Below, in pieces: positions 30,476 through 39,703 of a stretch of 51,263 bases of DNA. A program made the translations under genes and the position numbers. The stretch covers positions 1-51,263 of the forward strand of contig NZ_JXMW01000015.1 in assembly GCF_002072215.1 (NCBI RefSeq), written 5' to 3'. How positions within the stretch are numbered: position 1 is the first letter of the stretch; each line of letters begins with the position of its first letter. This DNA comes from Methanobrevibacter arboriphilus JCM 13429 = DSM 1125. Lineage in GTDB: Archaea > Methanobacteriota > Methanobacteria > Methanobacteriales > Methanobacteriaceae. The notes under the pieces were generated by a model, which did not search any database, was not told the DNA's origin, and worked only from the letters and a program-made list of their open reading frames with translations.

Positions 30476-30571
30476 ATGGCAAAAGTAAAAGGAACTAATA
30501 AAAGAACAAGACCTAAATCTCATTATAGGAAGCCTGGAACTAAAAGAGGTAGAGGTATTAAGAAAATATAA
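30476..30571 (+). CDS. 31-residue highly basic microprotein
   Basis: It begins MAKVKGTNKRTRPKSHYRK and ends GTKRGRGIKKI (pieces shown separately). Roughly half of the residues are Lys or Arg, with Gly and Pro and almost no hydrophobics, a composition typical of very small ribosomal proteins such as bacterial Thx or eL41, though I recognise no family. The ribosome binding site ggaggtgac is one of the strongest in the window, and a clear TATA box stands at the right distance, so high expression is likely. It is far below usual ORF length cut-offs and easily missed. Confidence 0.75.
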   Translation: MAKVKGTNKRTRPKSHYRKPGTKRGRGIKKI

Positions 30572-30714
30572 TTCAATTTTACTTAAATTTAATTAATTCT
30601 TTCTAATTATTTCTTATTTAATATTTACTTATTATTATACCAGTTTAAATAGTTATAGAATACAATTTTTATTATTTCATACTATTTTTGATATACTTCT
30701 TGAAGGGATTTAAA

Positions 30715-31221
30715 ATGGAATTTTCAGAACTTATTGAAAAAAGATATAGTGTAAGAGGATATAAAAAAGATCCTATTGAAAAAGAAAAGCTTGATAAAAT
30801 CCTAAATGCAGGAATACTTGCTCCAACCGGAGTGAATGCGCAAGCTTTTAAAATTTATGTTATTGATACTGAAAAACATAAAGAAGCTTTGGAAAAGATT
30901 TATCCTCATCCATGGTTTGTTGAAGCACCTATAGTTTTGTGTTTAGCTATGGCTCCGGCTAAATCTTGGACTCGTCCATGGGATGGAAAAAATATTAGTG
31001 ATATTGATGCAGGTATTGTAATGAATCATATTATTTTACAAGCTACTGATTTGGGAATTGGAACTTGTTTCATTGGTGCTTTTAAAAAATATGCTGCTCA
31101 AGATCTTTTACAACTTGATGAAGAATATGAGCCTGTTTTATTTACTCCTTTAGGATACCCGAATGATGATGGTAGAAATACATCAAGAAAGTCTATTGAA
31201 GAATTGGTTGTTTATAAATAA
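30715..31221 (+). CDS. nitroreductase family protein
   Basis: 168-residue FMN-dependent oxidoreductase-like protein. Family motifs: IEKRYSVRGYKKDPIE near the N-terminus (FMN phosphate contacts by RYSVR), LAPTGVNAQAFKIYV, and GLGTCFIGAF-like LGIGTCFIGAF, LFTPLGYPND at the C-terminus. Electron donor and substrate are unknown; it usually reduces quinones, nitro compounds or cobalamin-like substrates. ATG 30715 follows aaggga; a longer frame from 30688 lacks a site. Confidence 0.9.
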   Translation: MEFSELIEKRYSVRGYKKDPIEKEKLDKILNAGILAPTGVNAQAFKIYVIDTEKHKEALEKIYPHPWFVEAPIVLCLAMAPAKSWTRPWDGKNISDIDAGIVMNHIILQATDLGIGTCFIGAFKKYAAQDLLQLDEEYEPVLFTPLGYPNDDGRNTSRKSIEELVVYK

Positions 31222-31592
31222 TTTTATTGTTAAACTTATTATTTTTATTTTTAAATTTCATATTTTCATATTTTTATTTTTTTGTCATGTATTATTATAA
31301 ATGTATTATTATAATATTATATAGTTTTTTTATTAGATACATTTTTATAGGATATTTTTAATATACTATTTTTAGAATAATTAATTAGCTTAATAGAAAT
31401 TATAAAACTATTAATAATATTAAATTATTAAATATAATAGAATTAAGTATAATAGAATTAAATGTAATAGAATTAAACATAATAAAATCAAAAATAATAA
31501 AATCAAATAAAATTAATTTAAATAAGATTAAATTTAATAGATGGAAATTTAATAAATGGAAATTAAAAAACTTTTAACTACTATGTGAGATA
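31222..31592. other. AT-rich intergenic with ~15-bp repeats
   Basis: Repeats of ataatagaattaaat-type sequence (31434-31510) and atggaaatttaataa (two copies near 31540) precede the next gene. No gene seen. Confidence 0.45.
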
Positions 31593-31940
31593 ATGAAAGA
31601 ACCTATAATATTGAAAGCAAAAAATTTCGATGATATGGAAGATATAGCTGAAAAATTCATTGAAAATGGATATAAAATCATGTCAGCTGATTCTGAACAT
31701 ATTATAGCTAAAAAAAGAAACTTTGGAACTATTTATATACATTTACTATTACTATTCCTTATTTTATTCGTTGTTAGCTATAATTCCTTGGTTTTATATA
31801 TTCTTTGCATGGTTTATATTGGTTATTTTATTTTTAATTTATTTAAAAATTCAAAAATAGTTTTAATTACAACAGAAACTGTTGATGAAAAAGGTAAACC
31901 TGTTAAATTTAATAATATTGAGAATATTGACTATTCGTAG
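31593..31940 (+). CDS. hypothetical membrane protein, 115 aa
   Basis: A soluble N-terminal part of about 50 residues (MKEPIILKAKNFDDMEDIAE..., which may fold as a small alpha/beta unit), two adjacent hydrophobic segments (about residues 50-70 and 70-85), and a hydrophilic tail with VDEKGKPVKF. No family recognised. gtgag stands upstream of ATG 31593. Confidence 0.6.
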   Translation: MKEPIILKAKNFDDMEDIAEKFIENGYKIMSADSEHIIAKKRNFGTIYIHLLLLFLILFVVSYNSLVLYILCMVYIGYFIFNLFKNSKIVLITTETVDEKGKPVKFNNIENIDYS

Positions 31941-32077
31941 GAATATAGGAATTTATTATAAAAATATATTATAAAATTATATATTTAATTTCCTTAAGAT
32001 TATATATTTAATTTCCTTAAAATTATATATTTACTTTTTATCGTTTTATATTATTAAAAGTTGTGGTGATATTACAG

Positions 32078-32245
32078 ATGATAAAGAAAAATGATTCAAA
32101 CATTTAAAGACTCAGATGAACTTTTAAATGCAACAAAAGTATCTGAAATTTCAGGTATTGAAAAGACAGAACTAGATAAAATAATGAAAGAATTAAAAAA
32201 GATGAAACAATAATATCTCCAAAAAGATGTTATTTGGTATTTAAT
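32078..32245 (+). pseudogene. decayed HTH regulator-like gene (frameshifted)
   Basis: A ribosome binding site (ggtgat, 32065-32070) precedes ATG 32078, which reads MIKKNDSNI then stops. The overlapping frame reads FKDSDELLNATKVSEISGIE then KTELDKIMKELKK and stops; shifting again gives DETIISPKRCYL. Joined, these resemble small methanogen winged-helix proteins that end with ...SPKRCYY. At least two frameshifts are needed. An alternative is a short real peptide from the ATG at 32090 (40 residues). Confidence 0.5.
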
Positions 32246-32473
32246 TATAATGATAATATTTTTAGTAATATTTATTATTTATAATAATTTTATATATTCT
32301 TAAATATAATATTTATAATAATTTTATATTAATCTTAAATATAATATTTTTTAATATTTATAATAATTTAATTTATAATAATTTATATATTCTTAAATGT
32401 AATATTTTTAATATTTATAGTAATTTTAGATGTAATATTTTTTAATAGTTATAATTTTATGGGGAGAAAATTT

Positions 32474-32836
32474 ATGTCATATAGTAGAATTCAACAATTT
32501 TCAATTGTATTCGCATTTATCATGATAACATGGGGTCTATTGCCCTTTTTTAATATTGGAGGAACAACTCTTAACAATAATACTTTAGCTACAAGTACAA
32601 TATTGTTCTTAATTGGTATAGCTTATCCACTAATTATTTTCATACCTGAATGGAAAAGAGCTATTTTACTTGTTGAGGGGATAATTTTTGCATCTGTTGG
32701 TGTTGCTTTTTTGGAACCTTTTTTCAATCTTTATTTTCTAGTAATTGGTATATTCTTTATAATAGTTTCTGTTTTAGCTTATGCTGAAAAACTACCTAGA
32801 TCTATGTTAAGATTTTTTAATACAAGAAAAAGATAG
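32474..32836 (+). CDS. hypothetical membrane protein, 120 aa
   Basis: Four hydrophobic segments in a compact protein (SIVFAFIMITWGLLPFF; TSTILFLIGIAYPLIIFI; AILLVEGIIFASVGVAFL; LYFLVIGIFFIIVSVLAY) with a basic C-terminus. No family recognised. ATG 32474 is 7 nt after gggga; the in-frame ATG 32459 overlaps that site. It ends 17 bp before the SdpI-like gene and is probably cotranscribed with it. Confidence 0.65.
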   Translation: MSYSRIQQFSIVFAFIMITWGLLPFFNIGGTTLNNNTLATSTILFLIGIAYPLIIFIPEWKRAILLVEGIIFASVGVAFLEPFFNLYFLVIGIFFIIVSVLAYAEKLPRSMLRFFNTRKR

Positions 32837-32853
32837 TTTTTTTAGAGGATATT

Positions 32854-33540
32854 ATGAAAACTATCCAATTTATTTTTCCTTTAGCTATATTGAATTTTTT
32901 AACTTTAATTTTAGTGAGTTTTGGGCTTCCTGATTTTGTTCCTACTCATGTTAATATATATGGATCTATAGATTCCTTTGGATCTAAATGGTTCATCCCA
33001 CTATTGGGGATTATTCCAATTATCCTTATTGCTATTTATATCTTGTATTTATATTATGGAGAGTCAGATATAAATAGAAGTATTGAAGAAAAGGTGATTC
33101 CAGCAATAGCTTTTCTTTTTATTATTATAAGTTGGATTCCAGTTTTTTTGGCTCTAGAATTTAGTGATAGTAATAATCCTTTGAATTTGGTGTCTATTGA
33201 TATATTTCATTTTCCTATTGATATAGTTCCTTTAATTTTAATATTATTGTCAGTTTTTTTTATTTTTATTGGCTATTTTATGGAGGATATAAAGCCTAAT
33301 CATTTTTTAGGTATTAGAACTCCTTGGACTCTTAAAAATGATATTGTTTGGAAAAAAACTCATAAATTAGGCTCTTATACATATATGATAGCAGGATTCG
33401 TTTTATTAGTATATACATTAGCTACATTTTTAAGTAATAATATTGTTTATAGTATTATTGGATTACTTCTTTCTATAATTTTAGTTTTAATAGTTCCTAT
33501 ATTATATTCTTATTATAAATTTAATGAGATAAATAATTAA
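32854..33540 (+). CDS. SdpI/DUF1648 family membrane protein
   Basis: 228 residues with an N-terminal DUF1648-like part (PDFVPTHVNIYGSIDSFGSK, pattern PxHxNxxGxxDxxG) and a C-terminal SdpI-like part (NHFLGIRTPWTLKNDIVWKK, THKLGSY). About six membrane helices. In Bacillus, SdpI gives immunity to the SdpC toxin and signals to SdpR; archaeal members are of unknown function and no toxin gene is seen here. gaggat lies before ATG 32854. Confidence 0.8.
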   Translation: MKTIQFIFPLAILNFLTLILVSFGLPDFVPTHVNIYGSIDSFGSKWFIPLLGIIPIILIAIYILYLYYGESDINRSIEEKVIPAIAFLFIIISWIPVFLALEFSDSNNPLNLVSIDIFHFPIDIVPLILILLSVFFIFIGYFMEDIKPNHFLGIRTPWTLKNDIVWKKTHKLGSYTYMIAGFVLLVYTLATFLSNNIVYSIIGLLLSIILVLIVPILYSYYKFNEINN

Positions 33541-33775
33541 TTTTTTTAATACTTCATTTTTTGGTTAGTATTTTATTTTCTGACTATTATTTTCTGTTTA
33601 TAATTATATTTCAGAGTTTGATTTTATTTTTTAATTAACTTAATAAAATATTTAATTTAATATTTTAGCATTGTTTATCAGTTTTATTTGTAAAATATTA
33701 TATTAAAATATTTTTATTACTTTTTTAGATATAATCTTTTAAAAAGGAAAATACTTACTTTTGATTCCTTTTTTA
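33541..33775. other. AT-rich intergenic
   Basis: T-rich sequence follows the SdpI-like gene; no hairpin or gene is seen before the weak candidate ORF at 33776. Confidence 0.4.
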
Positions 33776-33922
33776 ATGATTGGGATTATTATAATTTTAT
33801 TATTAGTAATTTTTCTATATAATATAATGATTAATAATGAAAGATTAGCTAAAATGTATTTTCTGCTAAAATCTATTTTTCCTATAAAATCAGTAAATTT
33901 ACATATAAACATATATATGTAA
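33776..33922 (+). CDS. possible one-helix membrane peptide (48 aa)
   Basis: Starts MIGIIIILLLVIFLYNIMIN and continues with a basic segment ERLAKMYFLLKSIFPIK. Single hydrophobic segment. No convincing ribosome binding site, and AT-rich DNA often yields such frames by chance, so this is only a candidate. Confidence 0.25.
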   Translation: MIGIIIILLLVIFLYNIMINNERLAKMYFLLKSIFPIKSVNLHINIYM

Positions 33923-34005
33923 GTGTATTATTTAGTTAATTATTCAAAAAAGCTAATTTAAAAAAATAAATAATTGTTAAATTTATTAAAAATAAAGTTG
34001 AGTAA

Positions 34006-34065
34006 GGTAATTTCTAAAAAATAATTTCTAAAAAATAATTTCTAAAAAATAATTTTTAAAAAATA
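34006..34065. repeat. 14-bp tandem repeat, four copies
   Basis: ataatttctaaaaa is repeated head to tail just beyond the 3' end of the minus-strand small membrane protein gene. Confidence 0.8.
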
Positions 34066-34089
34066 CCTATCTTTATAATAGCATAAAGA

Positions 34090-34266
34090 CTATTTATCTA
34101 GTTTAGTTGCAATTGCAAGTATAATTACTATTATTAGTATGATTAGAAGCATTCCCAATTGAACTATATTGTAGACTTGAAATATAATTGTCAAACCTAG
34201 CATAAATATGAAAATAACACTTAATAGAGTTAACAAACTTTTCTTTAATACATTTTCAGGCATCAT
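34090..34266 (-). CDS. small two-helix membrane protein (up to 58 aa)
   Basis: Begins MMPENVLKKSLLTLLSVIFI and ends IATKLDK. Two hydrophobic segments (about 11-32 and 36-53) around a short VYNIVQ turn. gtgat upstream favours the second ATG (34263). Same length and layout as the product of 8679-8855, although sequence identity is low. No known family. Confidence 0.65.
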   Translation of the reverse strand: MMPENVLKKSLLTLLSVIFIFMLGLTIIFQVYNIVQLGMLLIILIIVIILAIATKLDK

Positions 34267-34788
34267 GATATCACATAAATTATTCTATGAATTTTAAATA
34301 TAATTTAGTATTTAATATAAATTATTCTAGTTATTCTAGTTATTATAATAATCTAGTATTTTAAATATTTTATTATTATATTTAATAAAAGTTTCGTCTT
34401 TATTTTTGAGTTTATAGTTATCTAATATTAAGTTATTTAATATTATAATTATCTAAATTTAATTTAGTTTAATTTTTCTCATATTATTATAATTTCATAT
34501 TATTATAATTAATTTGACTTTAATTTAAATAATATCCATCTTAATTTTAAGATTTTTTAATTTTTTAAGTCTAATTTCTAATTTTAACTTTAAGATTCTA
34601 ATTTTCAATTCTAGTTTTAAGATTTTAATTTTAAATTTTGAAATCTTTCTTTTATTGATATAATATCTTTTCAGCAGATTTAAAAGAATTTTGATTAAAG
34701 AATTAAAAGAAGCTAAAAAAAGTTATTAAAAATAATAAAGATTTTATTAAATGAAATGGATTTTCTATTAAAGCCAAGTAGAAAAAGG
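34267..34788. other. AT-rich intergenic upstream of the ATP synthase operon
   Basis: Repeated taagattttaatttt-type units (about 34540-34640). No gene seen. The operon promoter is at the right end. Confidence 0.5.
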
Positions 34789-34798
34789 TATATATAAG
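34784..34798 (+). promoter_or_regulatory. promoter of the A1A0 ATP synthase operon
   Basis: aaaggtatatataag joins a purine-rich BRE-like stretch with a TATA box; the next ~25 bp lead to a likely start near 34818, giving a short leader with the ggtgg ribosome binding site. It is the clearest promoter in the window. Confidence 0.65.
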
Positions 34799-34833
34799 GT
34801 GTAATAAAATTTTAGTTACCATGGTGGTAAATT

Positions 34834-35148
34834 ATGACAGCGATATCGGAAGCTATTAAAACGATTAAGGAAGCCGAAAATAATGCTGATGAATTAGTTA
34901 ATGATTCTAAAGCGAAATCAGTTGAAATGATTGAAAACGCAAAATTAGAATCTGATAATATCATTAAAGATGCTAAAGAATCAGCTAAAGATCAGGCTAA
35001 AGATATTATTTTTAAAATAGAAGAAAATGCAAGAAAAGAAGCAAGATTAATAATCGATAAGACTGAAAAAAATGTCAATATTTTTGAAAATGAATCTCGG
35101 TCTAATATTGACGAAGCTGCTTCAATTATTGTCAAAAATATACTATAA
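34834..35148 (+). CDS. ahaH: A1A0 ATP synthase subunit H
   Basis: 104-residue charged, almost wholly helical coiled-coil protein (AISEAIKTIKEAENNADELV ... KAKSVEMIENAKLESDNIIKD). It pairs with subunit E to form the peripheral stalk that joins the catalytic head to subunit I. The first-gene position, length and Ala/Lys/Glu composition match methanogen AhaH. ATG follows ggtggtaaatt. Confidence 0.9.
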   Translation: MTAISEAIKTIKEAENNADELVNDSKAKSVEMIENAKLESDNIIKDAKESAKDQAKDIIFKIEENARKEARLIIDKTEKNVNIFENESRSNIDEAASIIVKNIL

Positions 35149-35225
35149 GTTCAATATTTGAATATTTAGTTAATATTTAAATATTTATATATTATTTATT
35201 GAAAAAAGATTGTAGTGTGAGAATA

Positions 35226-37265
35226 ATGTTCCAAACAGAAAGGATGCGTAAACTCAAAGTTATAACATTGAGTGAATATTCTCCAGTAACTGTTAAAAAG
35301 TTACATGAAGAGGGTATTGTTCAAATCAATGATATATCAGAACGTATTCAACAAAATCCTGAATGGGGACAGCTATTAAAGCCTTCAAAGGCGGCTCCAC
35401 TCACTAGTAAGATTTCTTCGCTTCTAATGAAAGCTACTGGAATTTCAGAGTTATTTGGAGATGTATTAACTCCCAACTTGGGTATTAAGGACATGATTAG
35501 TTCTTATATAAATCCTGTTATTCCTACTAAGGTAGAAGTTGAAGAAATTGATATTGATAGCTTAATTGTTAAAGCAGAATCAATTTTAGGTGAAGTAGAG
35601 TCTCAAACAAGTGTTATAGAAGATAAAATTGCTGCTCTTGATACAGAAGCTAGTGAACTTAATTCAAAAAAAGATTTAGCCGAAAAATTAAAAAATTTTG
35701 ACATGGATTTATCTCTTTTAGAGGATTCTAAGTACACTTCTAATATTGTAGGAAGGATAAATGTTGAATCTGCTCAAGAATTCAAAAAAGACATTAAAAA
35801 TATTAGTGATGATATTTTAATATTAGAAGAAAATGACAACGATAAAAATCAAATTATCTTTATTATTAAATTTTTAAATAGTTATAAAAATGATGCTTAT
35901 TCTTTATTAAGAAGATTTGAGTTTGAAAAATTCGAAATTAATGGATTAGAAGGAAGTCCTAATGAACTAATAAATTCAGCCGATTCAAGACTCAAATCTA
36001 TAGAAAATGAAAAATCTCAATTATCTAGCGAATTGAAAGAATTAGCTGATAAATGGGATGATGAAATATTTATCATCAAAGAACAGTTAGAAATCGAAAA
36101 AGATAGAAATGAGATTTTTGCTACATTTGGTGAAACTGAAAGTACAACCATGCTTGAAGCATGGGTTCCTTTAAAAAAATTAGATGAAACTTTAGCTTTA
36201 ATTGATTCATCTACTGATGGACATTCTGTTGTTGAGGTCGAAGAACCTACAATAGATGATGATGATGAAGTTCCTGTTCTTAAAGATAACCCTGCATATG
36301 CTAAACCATACGAGTTTCTTGTAGATATGTATGCTCCATTAAAATATAATGCGATTGATCCTACTATTCTTGTAGCTTTATCTTTCCCATTTTTCTTTGG
36401 TTTTTGTTTAACTGATGGTTTTTATGGGATAATCGATGCTCTTATTGGATATATAATCTTTAGAGGTTTAGGTAAGAGAAGCGAAACTATGAAAAGTTTT
36501 GGTTTAATTTTAATTGCTTGTGGTATATGGACGCTTGTTCTGGCACTTATAAGTAATGGTTTTGTTGGAGATTTCTATGGTAGGATTTTCCCACTGCTTT
36601 TACCTGACTTTTTTGCTGCAGGAGCTGCTTTACCAACTACAATTGGTTGGTTTGATGCATTTGGACATCCAGATCATATATTGATGATGGCTATATTAAC
36701 TGGTATTATATATTTGAATATTGGTTTTATAATAGGTGCAATCAACAATTATAGGTATGGAAATAAAAAAGAAGCATTAACTGCTCAAATCGTTTGGTTT
36801 GTTTTAGAAGCAGGAATTGTATTTTTAGCATTAGGCTTCATAATACCATCTATTGGAATGATAGGATTTGCCATTGGTGGAGCATTACTTGTTGCAAGTT
36901 TAGGTCTTTTACTATATGGTGGAGGAGCTTATGGAATAATGGATATATTTGGATATATGGGAGATATAATTTCCTTTTCACGTTTACTAGCACTTTGTCT
37001 TTCTACAGGGGGAATTGCTATGACCGTAAATATATTAACAGTAATGTGTGGTGAAATGATTCCATTTATAGGAATTGTTCTTGCAGTAATTGTTTTTATT
37101 TTTGGTCACATTGTGAATTTACTCTTCCAAAGTCTAGGTGCATTTATTTCAGGACTTCGTTTAAATTATGTTGAATTTTTCTCTCAATTCTACATGACTG
37201 GTAAAAATAAATTCCAAGCATTTGGTGTAAACAGAGTTTATACAAAATTAAAAAGTGATAATTAA
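35226..37265 (+). CDS. ahaI: A1A0 ATP synthase subunit I (a subunit)
   Basis: About 679 residues: a cytosolic N-terminal half with long coiled coils (stalk anchor) and a C-terminal half with about seven to eight membrane helices forming the ion half-channels. The conserved arginine is in FSRLLALCLSTGGIAM (about residue 586). It works against the c-ring encoded by ahaK. Start at ATG 35226 with gtgag upstream; the frame open from 35199 would add nine residues without a better site. Confidence 0.95.
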   Translation: MFQTERMRKLKVITLSEYSPVTVKKLHEEGIVQINDISERIQQNPEWGQLLKPSKAAPLTSKISSLLMKATGISELFGDVLTPNLGIKDMISSYINPVIPTKVEVEEIDIDSLIVKAESILGEVESQTSVIEDKIAALDTEASELNSKKDLAEKLKNFDMDLSLLEDSKYTSNIVGRINVESAQEFKKDIKNISDDILILEENDNDKNQIIFIIKFLNSYKNDAYSLLRRFEFEKFEINGLEGSPNELINSADSRLKSIENEKSQLSSELKELADKWDDEIFIIKEQLEIEKDRNEIFATFGETESTTMLEAWVPLKKLDETLALIDSSTDGHSVVEVEEPTIDDDDEVPVLKDNPAYAKPYEFLVDMYAPLKYNAIDPTILVALSFPFFFGFCLTDGFYGIIDALIGYIIFRGLGKRSETMKSFGLILIACGIWTLVLALISNGFVGDFYGRIFPLLLPDFFAAGAALPTTIGWFDAFGHPDHILMMAILTGIIYLNIGFIIGAINNYRYGNKKEALTAQIVWFVLEAGIVFLALGFIIPSIGMIGFAIGGALLVASLGLLLYGGGAYGIMDIFGYMGDIISFSRLLALCLSTGGIAMTVNILTVMCGEMIPFIGIVLAVIVFIFGHIVNLLFQSLGAFISGLRLNYVEFFSQFYMTGKNKFQAFGVNRVYTKLKSDN

Positions 37266-37417
37266 TATTAATATTAAAAATATTAATGTCATAAATTTTT
37301 ATTAAGTTTCATATAGTTTTAATATAGTTTAATTAAAATGATTAAATTATTACTTAAATTAATTATTATTTAAATAAATCAATTAAGATAAATTAAATAT
37401 TATAAGGAGATCAAAAT

Positions 37418-37900
37418 ATGGTAGAAATTGTTTTAGGAACTGCTTTAGCAGCTATTGGTGCTGGAATAGCAGTAGGTTTTGCTGGATTAGGATCAGGTTT
37501 AGGTCAAGGAATAGTAGCAGCAGGGAGTGTTGGTGCAGTAGCAGAAGATAATGATATGTTTGCTAGAGGTATTATATTCTCTGCATTGCCTGAAACTCAG
37601 GCTATTTATGGGTTTTTGGTAGCTATTCTCTTGTTAGTATTTTCCGGATTATTAGGTTCTGGTTCATTAGACGTCACATCAGGTATTGTTGCTATTGGTG
37701 TTGGTGCTGCAGTTGGTTTTGCTGGTCTTGGTTCTGGTATGGGTCAAGGTATCGTTGCTTCTGCATCTATCGGAGCAGTAGTTGAAGATAATGATATGTT
37801 TGCTAGAGGTATTATATTCTCTGCATTGCCTGAGACTCAAGCTATTTACGGGTTCTTGATTGCTATATTATTAATGGTATTCGGCGGAATATTAGGTTAG
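37418..37900 (+). CDS. ahaK: A1A0 ATP synthase subunit K (c ring), double hairpin
   Basis: 160 residues made of two copies of a two-helix hairpin (four helices). Each contains GFAGLGSG.GQGI and ends with SALPETQAIYGFL; both halves keep the ion-binding Glu (E59 and E139), so each duplicated subunit carries two sites. The ETQAIYGF context with the Gln resembles sodium-binding c subunits; Na+ coupling is therefore possible but not proven. A ~50-bp block is identical in the two halves. Ribosome binding site aggaga upstream. Confidence 0.95.
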   Translation: MVEIVLGTALAAIGAGIAVGFAGLGSGLGQGIVAAGSVGAVAEDNDMFARGIIFSALPETQAIYGFLVAILLLVFSGLLGSGSLDVTSGIVAIGVGAAVGFAGLGSGMGQGIVASASIGAVVEDNDMFARGIIFSALPETQAIYGFLIAILLMVFGGILG

Positions 37901-37912
37901 GAGGTTAAAAAA

Positions 37913-38536
37913 ATGAGTTCTGGGACAGAAAAAATTGTCTCTAATATAACCTCTGAAGCTCAGAATACTGCAGATAATATTATTCAACAAGCAGAAGAAG
38001 AAGTAAGATCTATTTTAGATAATGGAAATAAACAATCTGAACTTGAAAAGAATAAAATACTTGAAGATGCCAAAAAGCAATCCGATATGAAATATCAGCA
38101 GATAATATCTGAAGCTAAAATGAATTCTCGTCGATTAGAATTAGAGACAAGAGCTAAATTAATTGAAGAAGCTTTTGATAAAGCTACTACTGATTTAACT
38201 AATATCGCATCTACAAATGATGCTGAATATGTAAATTCTTTAAAAGATATGATTAAAGAAGCCGCTATTGAAATTGGTGGTGGGAACTTAGTTGTATTAT
38301 TAAAAGAGGAAGACATTTCAAAGGTTAGTGGAGATATTGATAATATTGCTAATGAGGTTAAATCTGAATTATCAAAAGAAACCACATTAAAAATTGGTGA
38401 ACCTATTTCAACTATTGGGGGAGCTGTATTAAAAACTGAAAATGGTGAAATTGAAGTTAACAATACAATTGAAGCTAGAATGTTAAGATTTAAAAAATCT
38501 TTACGTTCAGAAGTTGCAAAAGTTTTATTTAAATAA
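37913..38536 (+). CDS. ahaE: A1A0 ATP synthase subunit E
   Basis: 207 residues: N-terminal coiled coil (SEAQNTADNIIQQAEEEVRS...), C-terminal globular domain with TIGGAVLKTENGEIEVNNTI and EARMLRFKKSLRSEVAKVLF. Peripheral stalk subunit that pairs with AhaH and holds the A3B3 head. It starts 12 bp after ahaK with aggagg 8 nt upstream. Confidence 0.95.
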   Translation: MSSGTEKIVSNITSEAQNTADNIIQQAEEEVRSILDNGNKQSELEKNKILEDAKKQSDMKYQQIISEAKMNSRRLELETRAKLIEEAFDKATTDLTNIASTNDAEYVNSLKDMIKEAAIEIGGGNLVVLLKEEDISKVSGDIDNIANEVKSELSKETTLKIGEPISTIGGAVLKTENGEIEVNNTIEARMLRFKKSLRSEVAKVLFK

Positions 38537-38548
38537 TGAGGAATGATT

Positions 38549-39703
38549 ATGGCTGATGAATTAATTGGAATAATAAACAATTTGGGCATCCCTACTGAAG
38601 CATTTCTTGTTATAGTAATTCTTGCTTTTTTGGCTATTGGAGCAGTTATTGTTATTGTTGCAAGTAGGCCTGTACTGGATATTTATCCTTATCTTCAACC
38701 TAATGCTAGAGTTAGAGCTAGAAAAGGAAGATTATTCAATGAAAAGCAACTTTCTGAGATAATAGAAGCAGATAATATTGAAGAAGTTACAAATTATCTT
38801 AGGGGTTTTAAGGATTATGCCGATTATGTAGATAAATACCCTATTGAAAAGGCTTTAGATGTTCAGCTTGCTGAATCATATAATTTAATTTCAAGAATAG
38901 CCCCAAATTCAGTTAAAGATACTTTTTCTCTTCTAGCTAAAAAAGTTGATATTTCAAATATAAAAAGCCTCATTGCTGCTAAAGAAATGGGTTTGAGTAG
39001 AGAAGAGACTTTAAATTTCTTAATACCTGTTGGAAATCATTATGAAACTTTTGAACAACTAGCTGATGTTAAAACAGTAAGTGATATTATAAATGGTTTG
39101 GATGGAACTGAATATGCGACTTTACTTGAAGATGCACTTCCAACTTATAATGAATCAAAGATGGTTTTACCTTTAGAGTCTGCTTTAGATAAATACTTTT
39201 TAGAAAGTATCTTATCAAAATCTGCAGTTGCTACAGATAATAATAGTAGATTATTACATGAATTTATTGGTGCTCAAGTTGATGTAGCTAACCTAAAACT
39301 TATAATTAGGGCAAAAAATGATAATTTATCATTTGATGAAGCAGGTTCTTTCTTAATTAAAAGTGGTTATCAAATAAGAGAATGGAAAATGAAAGATCTT
39401 CTTGAATCTGATAGTGTTTCAGATATTGTTGGTAGGTTAGAAGGAACTGATTATCATGAAGTGCTTTCTGAGTCTCTTCCAGAATATAATGAAAAAAATT
39501 CTCTCGAAGTTCTTGAAAAAGCATTGGATAATTTTGTTTATGAAACTGCAAAGTCATTATCTATACAAAACACTTTAGGTGTAGGTCCAATAATTAGCTA
39601 CTTAACAAAGAAAGAAAATGAGATTAAAAATTTAAAACTTATTTTACGTGCTAAAAGAGAGGTTAACTTTTCAGTATCTGAAATTCAGGAGATGTTAGTA
39701 TGA
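38549..39703 (+). CDS. ahaC: A1A0 ATP synthase subunit C
   Basis: 384 residues. An N-terminal membrane-like segment (FLVIVILAFLAIGAVIVIV) precedes the three-fold helical domain of V-ATPase d/AhaC proteins, with repeated blocks such as VDISNIKSLIAAKEMGLS, VDVANLKLIIRAKNDNLS and NEIKNLKLILRAKREVN, one per repeat. It connects the central stalk to the c ring. ATG 38549 is preferred (gagga 6 nt upstream); ATG 38543 is too close to that site. Its stop overlaps the ahaF start (ATGA). Confidence 0.93.
   Translation: MADELIGIINNLGIPTEAFLVIVILAFLAIGAVIVIVASRPVLDIYPYLQPNARVRARKGRLFNEKQLSEIIEADNIEEVTNYLRGFKDYADYVDKYPIEKALDVQLAESYNLISRIAPNSVKDTFSLLAKKVDISNIKSLIAAKEMGLSREETLNFLIPVGNHYETFEQLADVKTVSDIINGLDGTEYATLLEDALPTYNESKMVLPLESALDKYFLESILSKSAVATDNNSRLLHEFIGAQVDVANLKLIIRAKNDNLSFDEAGSFLIKSGYQIREWKMKDLLESDSVSDIVGRLEGTDYHEVLSESLPEYNEKNSLEVLEKALDNFVYETAKSLSIQNTLGVGPIISYLTKKENEIKNLKLILRAKREVNFSVSEIQEMLV

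Noticed and set aside
32854-33922. Sdp-type toxin-immunity system
   Set aside because: Only an SdpI-like protein is present; no SdpA, SdpB or SdpC-like gene is seen, and the 48-aa ORF at 33776 has no export or toxin features.
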